Positions 10,034 through 17,495 of a stretch of 64,000 nucleotides of DNA are shown one piece after another. Origin of the DNA: Phormidesmis priestleyi Ana (lineage in GTDB: Bacteria > Cyanobacteriota > Cyanobacteriia > Phormidesmidales > Phormidesmidaceae); the NCBI GenBank assembly GCA_001314865.1, contig LJZR01000004.1:62001-126000 (forward strand), written 5' to 3'. Each line of letters opens with the position of its first letter. The stretch's first letter is position 1. Position numbers and translations under genes: made by a program. The notes under the pieces are model-generated. The model saw nothing but the letters and a program-made list of their open reading frames with translations, was not told the DNA's origin and searched no databases.

Positions 10034-10065
10034 AATGCACTGGGCTAGTTGTGCCCAAATGCATT
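10034..10065. repeat. Imperfect hairpin upstream of nrdJ
   Basis: AATGCA/TGCATT and GGGC/GCCC stems (10034-10045 with 10053-10065) enclose a 7-nt loop. No U-tract follows. It lies 39 bases past the divergent GT2 start and about 180 bases before nrdJ. Confidence 0.5.
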
Positions 10066-10245
10066 CTAAAAAGTTTAAACCCGTGAGAAGGGTGGAAATA
10101 TACGGATTAAAATGCTAGGCTCTATCACTATGAAGACTACATGTAGCGTTTTCAAGGTGTGATTCAGCACTAGAAACACTACGCCAACAAAATTCATCAA
10201 CCAAATTTTCTCGCCCTAATTACTCCTAGCGGTTTTCCTAAAGCC

Positions 10246-12435
10246 ATGGTTCAAGAACTCGAACGTACTCGGTTGAAAAGTCCTTTTCCTGAAACCGCGC
10301 CTGCGGCTTATCCGGTGTTTTATCGTACTTATAGCCGTCGGTTTGAAGGGGGGCGCAGAGAGGCTTGGCAGGAAGTGTGCGATCGCACTCTCAAAGGCTT
10401 AGTAGAACTTGGCAAACTCACCGACGAAGAGCATGCCTTAGTTTCTAAAATGCAGCGCAACCTCAAGGCCATGCCATCAGGTCGCTGGCTGTGGGTGGGC
10501 GGCACCGAATGGAGCAAAAAGCCTCAGAACTTTTCGGGGGCCTACAACTGCACCAGTACAAACGTGGTGGACTGGCGTGCCTTTGGCCTGATGATGGACT
10601 TGGCGATGATGGGCTGCGGCACGGGCGCAGTGCTTGAACCCAAGTACATTAATCAGCTGCCTGAGATTCGGAACAAAATTACGGTGACGATGCGCGGCGA
10701 TGTGGGAATGACCATTGCTAGCCAGCGCCGAGAAGAGGCTGAGGTAAAAATTGATGCTGACCAAAATCGGGTCGAAATTATTGCCGGTGACAGCCGTCAG
10801 GGCTGGGTGAAGTCGTATCAGACGCTGCTGGAGGTTTCTAGCGATGAGCGATTTGATGGCGAAGTAGAAGTGATTGTGGATTTGAGCGATGTGCGCCCGG
10901 CGGGTGAGCGGCTCAATGGGTTTGGCGGCATGGCAAACCCGGTGAAGCTACCTGAGCTGTATGAGCGCTGCGCCAATATTTTGAACAACGCAATTGGGCG
11001 GCGGCTAAATTCTATCGAATGCTGTTTGCTCATTGACGAGGCGGCGGCTTGTGTGGTGGCCGGAAATATTAGGCGCAGTGCGGGCATGCGTCAGTTTGAC
11101 AGTCAGGATGATGTGGCGACAGGTGCCAAGGAAAACCTATGGCAGCAAGATGAAGCGGGGAATTGGCGCATTGACCCTACGCGCGATGCATTGCGGATGG
11201 CAAACCATACTCGGGTGTATCACCAGAAGCCTGCTAAAGAAGATGTGCTGATGGCGGTGCGGAAGCAGTTTCACTCGGGTGAAGGGGCGATTCAATGGGC
11301 GGGCGAAGCTGAGCGCCGGGCACAGGGTAAGGGCCGCTATGGTTTGAATCCTTGTGGGGAGATCATTGGTCAAGATTTTCACTGTAATTTGGCTGAGATT
11401 CATTTGAACCGGATTTCACCCAAGGATGAGCAGGCGCAGCATGATGCGTTTAAGGCTGGCGCGATCGCAGTAGCCGCTCTTTTAAACCACCAATTTCAAG
11501 AGCCGCGCTACCAGCAGTCTCGCGAAGAAGATCCAATCGTTGGGGTGTCTTTCACCGGCTTTTTTGACTTCTGTGTAAAAGCGTTTGGGGTGGAATGGCT
11601 GCAATGGTTTGAGGCAGGTCGCCCGAATACAATGCAAGGTTTGGAATTTAAAGAACAGGAAGCGGCTTATTTAAGCCGGTGGAAGCAGGTTGTGCACGAA
11701 ACCGTTTGGGAGTATTGCGATCGCCACGGCATCCATCGCCCCAACCGCTGCACCACCGTGCAACCAGCTGGAACCAAAAGCTTACTTACGGGCGCATCGT
11801 CTGGCTGGCACCCGCCCAAGGCGCAGCGATTTATCCGCCGCATTACCTTCCGTAAGGATGATCCGGTAGCACTCGCCTGCATTGACTACGGCTATTCAGT
11901 GATTCCCTCTCAGGCCGATAAGGATGAAAAGGGCAATTTGCTCAATGATCCATTTGATCCACGCTGTACGGAATGGCTAGTAGAGCTGCCGGTAGAGGTA
12001 GACTGGGCCAACCTACCCGGCGCCGATGAAGTCGCCATTGAAAAGTTCTCGGCTCTGGCTCAGTTTGACTTTTATATGCAGGTGCAGAAGCACTACACCG
12101 CTCACAATACCTCTGCCACAGTGGAGCTACGCGAGCATGAGGTAGAGCCTCTCGCTGAGCGCATTTATGCGGCCATTGAAAATGATGAGGGCTACATTTC
12201 GGCGGCGCTGCTGGCGCGGTTTGACGATGTGCAGACCTTTCCTAGACTGCCGTTTGAGCCAATTACGAAAGCGCGGTATGAGGAAATGTTAGAAGAGGTG
12301 CGATCGCGCAGAGTGACTGAAAACTTCCATGCAGCGCTAGAAAAGCATGATGCGGGCGAGCTAATGGAAGCAGGCCCCGCAGGCTGTGATTCTGACAAAT
12401 GCCTGATGCCAGAGAAAACGCCGAATGCACGATAG
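10246..12435 (+). CDS. nrdJ: Adenosylcobalamin-dependent ribonucleoside-triphosphate reductase (class II)
   Basis: The 729-residue monomeric enzyme reduces ribonucleoside triphosphates to deoxyribonucleotides with coenzyme B12 as radical source. The catalytic cysteines are visible: Cys102 in NCTSTNV, Cys370 in GLNPCGEI (the thiyl radical site) and Cys380 in FHCNLAEI. The C-terminal redox pair is Cys714/Cys719 in CDSDKC. Length matches the Lactobacillus leichmannii type (about 740). No intein interrupts the motifs, although this family often carries them in cyanobacteria. The ATG at 10246 follows a leader with no recognisable cobalamin riboswitch. A strong terminator follows, so it is a single-gene unit. 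It makes DNA synthesis depend on B12, consistent with cbiD and cobN in the same window. Confidence 0.96.
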   Translation: MVQELERTRLKSPFPETAPAAYPVFYRTYSRRFEGGRREAWQEVCDRTLKGLVELGKLTDEEHALVSKMQRNLKAMPSGRWLWVGGTEWSKKPQNFSGAYNCTSTNVVDWRAFGLMMDLAMMGCGTGAVLEPKYINQLPEIRNKITVTMRGDVGMTIASQRREEAEVKIDADQNRVEIIAGDSRQGWVKSYQTLLEVSSDERFDGEVEVIVDLSDVRPAGERLNGFGGMANPVKLPELYERCANILNNAIGRRLNSIECCLLIDEAAACVVAGNIRRSAGMRQFDSQDDVATGAKENLWQQDEAGNWRIDPTRDALRMANHTRVYHQKPAKEDVLMAVRKQFHSGEGAIQWAGEAERRAQGKGRYGLNPCGEIIGQDFHCNLAEIHLNRISPKDEQAQHDAFKAGAIAVAALLNHQFQEPRYQQSREEDPIVGVSFTGFFDFCVKAFGVEWLQWFEAGRPNTMQGLEFKEQEAAYLSRWKQVVHETVWEYCDRHGIHRPNRCTTVQPAGTKSLLTGASSGWHPPKAQRFIRRITFRKDDPVALACIDYGYSVIPSQADKDEKGNLLNDPFDPRCTEWLVELPVEVDWANLPGADEVAIEKFSALAQFDFYMQVQKHYTAHNTSATVELREHEVEPLAERIYAAIENDEGYISAALLARFDDVQTFPRLPFEPITKARYEEMLEEVRSRRVTENFHAALEKHDAGELMEAGPAGCDSDKCLMPEKTPNAR

Positions 12436-12543
12436 GTTCGGGATAGATACGTGATAGATGCGCAGTGCAATTAAGTAAGGGCAGAAAATCCGAAAATTCC
12501 AGAATATAACAATCCAACAAGTTAGATTAATTTGAAGAACGGG

Positions 12544-12579
12544 AAGGGGAATGCTCTACAGGAGGGCGTTCCCCTTTTT
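12544..12579 (+). terminator. Intrinsic terminator of nrdJ
   Basis: A 13-bp stem (12544-12556 with 12564-12576, with G-U pairs) carries a 7-nt loop and is followed by a T5 run, about 110 bases after the nrdJ stop. Confidence 0.85.
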
Positions 12580-12775
12580 GCCTTCTTCTTATAAATTTTT
12601 CAGGAATTAGGCCAATCTTTGCGGTATCTGCTTACACGATAGAGTGAGATTTTTTGATATCAACAGCAAATCTTAAAGGGTTTGAAGACCCTTAAGAACA
12701 TCTAGAGCATCTTTCAGAACATCTCTTAGAACATCTCTCAATCGTGCTACTCGTTCAACTCTTGAGAGCAACCTT
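12580..12775. other. Leader of the NfeD-flotillin cluster
   Basis: The nrdJ-nfeD gap is 340 bases. After the nrdJ terminator it holds only imperfect repeats of AGAACATCTCT around 12690-12740. No gene is seen. Confidence 0.5.
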
Positions 12776-13519
12776 GTGCAGTCAGTTTATTGGTTTTGTT
12801 TCATTATTGGCAGCATTTTTGTAGCCCTGTCCGTCTTCGGCGGTAGCGACTTACTCGATGCCGATAGCGATTTTGACGCGGATCTAAGCGTGGATCTAGA
12901 TGCGGATCTAGAGATAGATCTAGATGCGGATCTGGACGCCGACTTGGACGCTGATATCGACGCTGATAGCAGCACAGATATGCAGATAGACACCGATGTG
13001 GATCTGCTACGAAATAATCGGCGAAGGCGAATACCCGGCTGGATCTCTATTCTGACTAGCTTCAAATTCTGGACGTTTGGGGGCTGCTTTTTTGGGCTTA
13101 CGGGCTTGGTGATTAGCGCCACTGAGCCAGCATTGCCAGCGGGGATAGTATTGGCGATCGCGATCGCGATGGGCTTGGTTTGTGGTGGCGCATTGGTCAG
13201 CGCCCTACGTAGCCTCAAGGGTCGCCAGGTCAGTAGCCTGGTGCGCAACGAAGATTTTGCCGGACTCGTGGGCAAAGTGGAGCTGCCATTTGACGAGAAC
13301 AGCAAAGGGAAAGTGATTTTAGAAGTTGGCGGCAGCACGCTGCACCTAGTAGCCCAAACCGATGAGAAAAAAGCCTTTGGAGTTGGCGAGTCTGTTTTGG
13401 TAGTAGGCCGTACGAACAACCGGCTTTGGGTGGTTTCATCCGAAGGCAGCTTTGATTCTGACCATACCTCTGGCAATACCTCGGGCAATACCTCGGGCAA
13501 TACCTCGGGCAATACCTGA
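12776..13519 (+). CDS. NfeD-like membrane protein with Asp repeats, partner of flotillins
   Basis: The 247-residue protein starts at GTG. It has a membrane segment at residues 4-22, a highly acidic region of alternating Asp and Leu/Ala (residues about 28-75), two further membrane segments (about 95-115 and 122-145) and a C-terminal beta domain resembling the NfeD OB fold (GLVGKVELPF, GKVILEVGG, VGESVLVVG). NfeD proteins are encoded next to flotillins and are thought to help organise membrane microdomains. Here two flotillin genes follow directly. The last 17 residues are four TSGN units plus Thr, from a 12-bp array that ends at the stop codon. Assignment rests on topology plus context. Confidence 0.75.
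   Translation: MQSVYWFCFIIGSIFVALSVFGGSDLLDADSDFDADLSVDLDADLEIDLDADLDADLDADIDADSSTDMQIDTDVDLLRNNRRRRIPGWISILTSFKFWTFGGCFFGLTGLVISATEPALPAGIVLAIAIAMGLVCGGALVSALRSLKGRQVSSLVRNEDFAGLVGKVELPFDENSKGKVILEVGGSTLHLVAQTDEKKAFGVGESVLVVGRTNNRLWVVSSEGSFDSDHTSGNTSGNTSGNTSGNT
13466..13513 (+). repeat. In-frame 12-bp tandem repeat, 4 copies, at the nfeD-like C-terminus
   Basis: The unit ACCTCGGGCAAT encodes TSGN. Copies 2-4 are identical and the next codons are ACC TGA, so the array forms the whole tail. Confidence 0.97.
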
Positions 13520-13606
13520 TACACCCACAAGCGAGTCATCCAATTTGCTCGCAGCCTCAATCATGCTTTTTACATACGCAATTAGCCGCAAAAGGATAGA
13601 TATACG

Positions 13607-15076
13607 ATGAGTCAACCTATTTTTGAGAGCCGTCCTGATCTGGAGTTTAACCAGCCCAGCCAGCTCAACAACCAGCAGATAGCTTCTCTGCCCGTAACGC
13701 AAACAGAGCAAATTGTGGATGCTGTTACCGTTTTGCAGCCAATGAATGCGACGGCCTCAATTGGCCTAGGAACCGTAGGTGCAGTCACCGTTAGCCTGAT
13801 TGTGCTGGGGTCTGCATTTGCTCTGATTAAGTCCTCTTTGAGAATTTGTCAGCCCAATGAGATTTTGATTGTTTCGGGGCGTAAGTACAAACAGGAAAAT
13901 GGCAAAGAGGTGGGCTATCGGGTGATTTTTGGCGGCAGAGCTTTTGTGATGCCCATTATTGAGCAGGTGGAGAAAATGGATATGACCACCATGCCGATTC
14001 CGGTAGAGGTGAAAAACTCTTACGCAAAAGGGGGCACGCCGCTGAATATTCAGGCGATCGCGACCGTCAAAATCTCTAGCCAGCGCAACATTGTCGGCAA
14101 TGCCATTGAGCGCTTTTTGGGCCGCAATCGTTCAGAAATTGAACGGGTAGTACGCGAAACCTTAGAAGGAAATCTACGCGGCGTGGTGGCTAACCTCACA
14201 CCTGAGCAAGTTAACGAAGACCGGCTAAACTTTGCCGAGCGCATTGCCGACGATGTGGCCCGCGACCTCAACAAGCTAGGGCTTCACTTGGACACGCTAA
14301 AAGTTCAGAGTGTAACCGACGATGTAGACTACCTAAGCTCCATTGGTCGCCGCCAAATTGCGAACATTATCCGCGATGCCGAGATTGCTGAAGCCGTAGC
14401 ATTGGGCGAAGCAGAACGCATAGAATCTGACTGTCAGCGGCGAGCAGAGGTGTTTAAATCGCAGGCGCTGACGATTATTCAAGAGAAACAAAACCAGCTA
14501 CGTAAAATTAAAGCCGAGCTAGATCAGCGATCTAAATCTGAAGAGGAGCGCACAGCAGCAGCGGCGAAAGAAGCCAGTGCTAGAGCCGAGCAACAGCTGC
14601 AAACGGTGCGGGCTAAGCTAGAGCGTTTGCGGTTAGAAGCCGAGCAGGTGCTGCCGGCAGAAGCGGCCCGAGAAGCCCAGGCTTTGTACGCTAAGGGAGC
14701 CGCTGCCGAAGTTGCCGAAAATGCGAAGGCTGCGGCTGAAGTGAATGAAATGCTGGCCCAGGTGTGGAAAAAGACTGGCCGCGATGCGACTCAGATCTTT
14801 TTGCTTCAGCAAATTGACATGGTGCTTAAAGAAGCGGCCACCATTCCTCACAAGATGCATTTGCAGAATATCAATGTGATTGATAACGGCGATGGCAAGT
14901 CGATTGCGAGCCTTGCGAACATGTATCCCGAGGTGGTGCGGCAGTTCTTATTGCAGATAGAACAAATATTAGGAATTGATGTGGCAGGAACGCTGAGCCA
15001 GCGAAGTGCAGCAGTTAATGGCTCAGTTGGTACCGCCGTGCAGGCCATACCGACTTCATTACCTCCGGCGGCATAG
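13607..15076 (+). CDS. Flotillin-family SPFH/band 7 protein
   Basis: The 489-residue protein has an unusually long N-terminal tail of about 45 residues, a membrane segment at about 47-70, then the flotillin start RICQPNEILIVSGRK and an SPFH domain to about residue 250 (ETLEGNLRGVVANLTPEQVNEDR). A long Ala/Glu/Arg-rich coiled coil at about 255-385 and a C-terminal oligomerisation region follow. Flotillins form membrane microdomain scaffolds. An AAGGA precedes the ATG. It lies between the NfeD-like gene and a second flotillin, so a three-gene operon is likely. The 110-residue coiled coil includes KSEEERTAAAAKEASARAE. Confidence 0.93.
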   Translation: MSQPIFESRPDLEFNQPSQLNNQQIASLPVTQTEQIVDAVTVLQPMNATASIGLGTVGAVTVSLIVLGSAFALIKSSLRICQPNEILIVSGRKYKQENGKEVGYRVIFGGRAFVMPIIEQVEKMDMTTMPIPVEVKNSYAKGGTPLNIQAIATVKISSQRNIVGNAIERFLGRNRSEIERVVRETLEGNLRGVVANLTPEQVNEDRLNFAERIADDVARDLNKLGLHLDTLKVQSVTDDVDYLSSIGRRQIANIIRDAEIAEAVALGEAERIESDCQRRAEVFKSQALTIIQEKQNQLRKIKAELDQRSKSEEERTAAAAKEASARAEQQLQTVRAKLERLRLEAEQVLPAEAAREAQALYAKGAAAEVAENAKAAAEVNEMLAQVWKKTGRDATQIFLLQQIDMVLKEAATIPHKMHLQNINVIDNGDGKSIASLANMYPEVVRQFLLQIEQILGIDVAGTLSQRSAAVNGSVGTAVQAIPTSLPPAA

Positions 15077-15188
15077 CGTGGCTCTGGCTGGCTATGGCCC
15101 GGCTATGGCTGGTTATGGCCCCGACAAGTCTTATGGATTTTCCCGTGATTGATTGTTGTTTAGAACGCTCATTTAGGAGTATTTGACG

Positions 15189-16490
15189 ATGCCTTTTTTA
15201 ATTGTCCTGCTGGCCATTTTGGGATCTGCTGCGGGATTGGGTTCTTTTATTATCAAAAACCTGTACTACGTTTGTCAGCCTAACGAGATTTTGATTTTTG
15301 CGGGTAGTAAGCAGCGATCGGGCGATCGCGAACTAGGCTACCGATTGATTAAAGGCGGCAACAGCATTCGCACGCCCCTGCTAGAAAAAGTCATGCGCAT
15401 GAACCTAACCAATATGATTATTGAGCTGAAGGTTTCTAATTCCTACTCTAAAGGCGGCATTCCACTCCAGGTAGAAGGCGTTGCCAATATTAAAATTGCG
15501 GGCGAAGAGCCAACCATTCACAACGCCATTGAGCGGTTGCTCGGCAAGCCTCGTAAAGAAATTGAAAAAATTGCGAAGGAAACCCTAGAAGGCAATCTGC
15601 GCGGTGTGCTCGCTAGCCTAACGCCTGAGCAGGTAAACCAGGACAAAATTGCTTTTGCCAAAAGCTTGCTAGATGAAGCCGAAGAAGACCTCGAAAAGCT
15701 CGGCTTGGTGCTAGACACCCTCCAGATTCAAAACATTTCTGACGATGTGCGCTATCTGGATTCGCTCGGTCGCAAGCAGCAGGCCGATTTGCAGCGAGAC
15801 GCGCGGATTGCTGAGGCCGAGGCCAATGCTGAGTCGGCAGTGCAAACCGCTGAGAACAAAAAGATTACAGCCGTTCGTCGCCTAGAACGTGATATTGGGA
15901 TTGCCCAAGCCGCTGCCGAACAGCGAACGCAAGATGCCCTAACCGCGCGAGCGGCCGTCATTGCCGAAGCAGAAGCTGAAATTGCCGCTGAGCTAGCCAG
16001 AATTCAGGCGGATGTGCCCGTGCAAGAGGAGCGGATTAAGCAGGTAGCACAGCAGCTACAGGCCGATGTGATTGCTCCGGCTGAGGCCGACTGTAAGCGG
16101 GCGATCGCCCAAGCCAAAGGAAATGCCTCGACTATTTTAGAAGACGGCAAAGCCCAAGCAGAAGGAACGTTGCGTCTTGCCGAGTCATGGGTTGCCGCAG
16201 GCGATAGCGCTCGCGATATCTTCCTATTACAAAAGCTAGAGGGGCTGCTGAAAACGCTCGCCTCTACCGTCCCAGAGGTTTCGGTTAAAAACGTCACAGT
16301 CATTGACACGCAGTCGGGTAATTTGGGCACTCAGGCAGCGGCCTTTATGGCTCAGCTTAAGCAGACATCCGGCGTTGACTTAGCAGGGGCTATTAACGGC
16401 CTTGGCGGCCTTAGCAGCAGTGCCAATGCAGCGATTAATCAAAGCCACGCAGAAGGACTCAAAGAAGTGCATATAGAAGAGAAAATCTAA
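15189..16490 (+). CDS. Second flotillin-family SPFH/band 7 protein
   Basis: The 433-residue paralog has a membrane segment at residues 2-22, the same YVCQPNEILIFAGSK start, an SPFH domain with ETLEGNLRGVLASLTPEQVNQDK, and an Ala/Glu-rich coiled coil (about 205-330). The ATG at 15189 is preceded by AGGAG at 9 bases, so I prefer it to the in-frame TTG at 15183. It lacks the 45-residue N-terminal tail of its neighbour. The pair probably forms hetero-oligomers, as many tandem flotillins do; that is inference. The 112-base gap contains imperfect GGCTATGGC repeats. Confidence 0.93.
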   Translation: MPFLIVLLAILGSAAGLGSFIIKNLYYVCQPNEILIFAGSKQRSGDRELGYRLIKGGNSIRTPLLEKVMRMNLTNMIIELKVSNSYSKGGIPLQVEGVANIKIAGEEPTIHNAIERLLGKPRKEIEKIAKETLEGNLRGVLASLTPEQVNQDKIAFAKSLLDEAEEDLEKLGLVLDTLQIQNISDDVRYLDSLGRKQQADLQRDARIAEAEANAESAVQTAENKKITAVRRLERDIGIAQAAAEQRTQDALTARAAVIAEAEAEIAAELARIQADVPVQEERIKQVAQQLQADVIAPAEADCKRAIAQAKGNASTILEDGKAQAEGTLRLAESWVAAGDSARDIFLLQKLEGLLKTLASTVPEVSVKNVTVIDTQSGNLGTQAAAFMAQLKQTSGVDLAGAINGLGGLSSSANAAINQSHAEGLKEVHIEEKI

Positions 16491-16606
16491 TCTAGCGGTA
16501 GATAAAGAGCGATCGCTAATTGTAGCCTCGGTATCATAAAGGGTCTCAACCAAAACGATAGGATGGGAGTTCGTCGTTTTTTTGTTCTCCTTTTTACCGT
16601 TCTTCT

Positions 16607-17425
16607 ATGAGACTTTCTCCTGCCGGTCAGCGCTTTTATCAAGAGGTTCAAAAGGCGGATGGACGGATTAATTTGGCGCTAGCGGCGCTATACATTGCCC
16701 AGGAAGAATACTGGGACATGGAGCCAGCAGGATACTTAGAGAAGCTAGATAAAATGGCGGCAGCAGTGCGATCGCGCCTACCTGCGCGCCGCTACCCGCT
16801 TAAAGTGATTCAAGTCATGAATCAGTATTTGTTTGAAGAGCTACAGTTTGCGGGCAATCGTCAGAACTACTACGAACCCGACAATAGCCACTTAAACTGC
16901 GTGATTGATAGAAGGCTGGGCATTCCCATTACCCTATCGCTGGTGTATTTAGAGATTGCCGCGCGGATTAATTTCCCCATGGTGGGCGTGGGCATTCCGG
17001 GTCATTTTTTAATCCGTCCAGTGGTAGACGATATGGCGATATTCGTCGATCCGTTTCAGCAGGGCGAGGTGATGTTTTTAGAGGACTGCCAGGAAAGATT
17101 TTATCGCCAGTACGGCGCAGATACCGTTTGGCAAGATGATTTTTTAAACGCCGTCACGCCGAAAGCTTTGTTGGGCCGGATGCTAATGAACCTAAAGGCG
17201 GTTTATTTGAGTTTGGAAGATTTTAAAAACACGGTTTTGACCTTGGACAAACTGCTGCTGTTGATGCCGGGAGAGCCTCAGCAGTTGCGCGATCGCGGCC
17301 TTTTACACTACGAGCTCAAAAATTACGATTTGGCCCAGCAGGATTTGAAGGCGTACTTGCGATCGCATCCCAAAGCCCCCGATTCTCAAAACATTCAAAA
17401 AATTCTAGAAAGAATCGGACGATAG
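16607..17425 (+). CDS. SirB1-family transglutaminase-like protein with TPR tail
   Basis: The 272-residue protein has a transglutaminase-like core: NCVIDRRLGIPITLSLVYLE (about 98-117), GVGIPGHFLIRP (about 126-137) and VDPFQQGE. A C-terminal TPR pair follows (KAVYLSLEDFKNTVLTLDKL; LHYELKNYDLAQQDLKAYL). This is the SirB1/YchA family, widespread in bacteria and without an established reaction. Candidate catalytic residues are Cys in NCVI, His in GHF and Asp in VDP. The gene follows the flotillins by 116 bases and converges on the lipoxygenase gene. Confidence 0.85.
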   Translation: MRLSPAGQRFYQEVQKADGRINLALAALYIAQEEYWDMEPAGYLEKLDKMAAAVRSRLPARRYPLKVIQVMNQYLFEELQFAGNRQNYYEPDNSHLNCVIDRRLGIPITLSLVYLEIAARINFPMVGVGIPGHFLIRPVVDDMAIFVDPFQQGEVMFLEDCQERFYRQYGADTVWQDDFLNAVTPKALLGRMLMNLKAVYLSLEDFKNTVLTLDKLLLLMPGEPQQLRDRGLLHYELKNYDLAQQDLKAYLRSHPKAPDSQNIQKILERIGR

Positions 17426-17452
17426 GATGAGCCCGATTCAATCACCCAGTTC

Positions 17453-17495
17453 AATCAAGCTAAATCAAGCTAAATCAAGCTAAATCAAGCTAAAT
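17453..17495. repeat. 10-bp tandem repeat, 4.3 copies, over the lipoxygenase stop codon
   Basis: The unit AATCAAGCTA repeats from 17453 and its last partial copy contains the lipoxygenase TAG (17490-17492). A period of 10 could not be tolerated inside a gene; here it lies immediately 3' of the stop. Confidence 0.95.

Noticed and set aside
10246-12435. Intein in nrdJ
   Set aside because: The Cys motifs are uninterrupted and the length equals the family's usual size.
12787-13560. Long minus-strand reading opposite the NfeD-like gene
   Set aside because: It is the Arg/Ser-rich shadow of the Asp-repeat coding sequence and has no recognisable motif.
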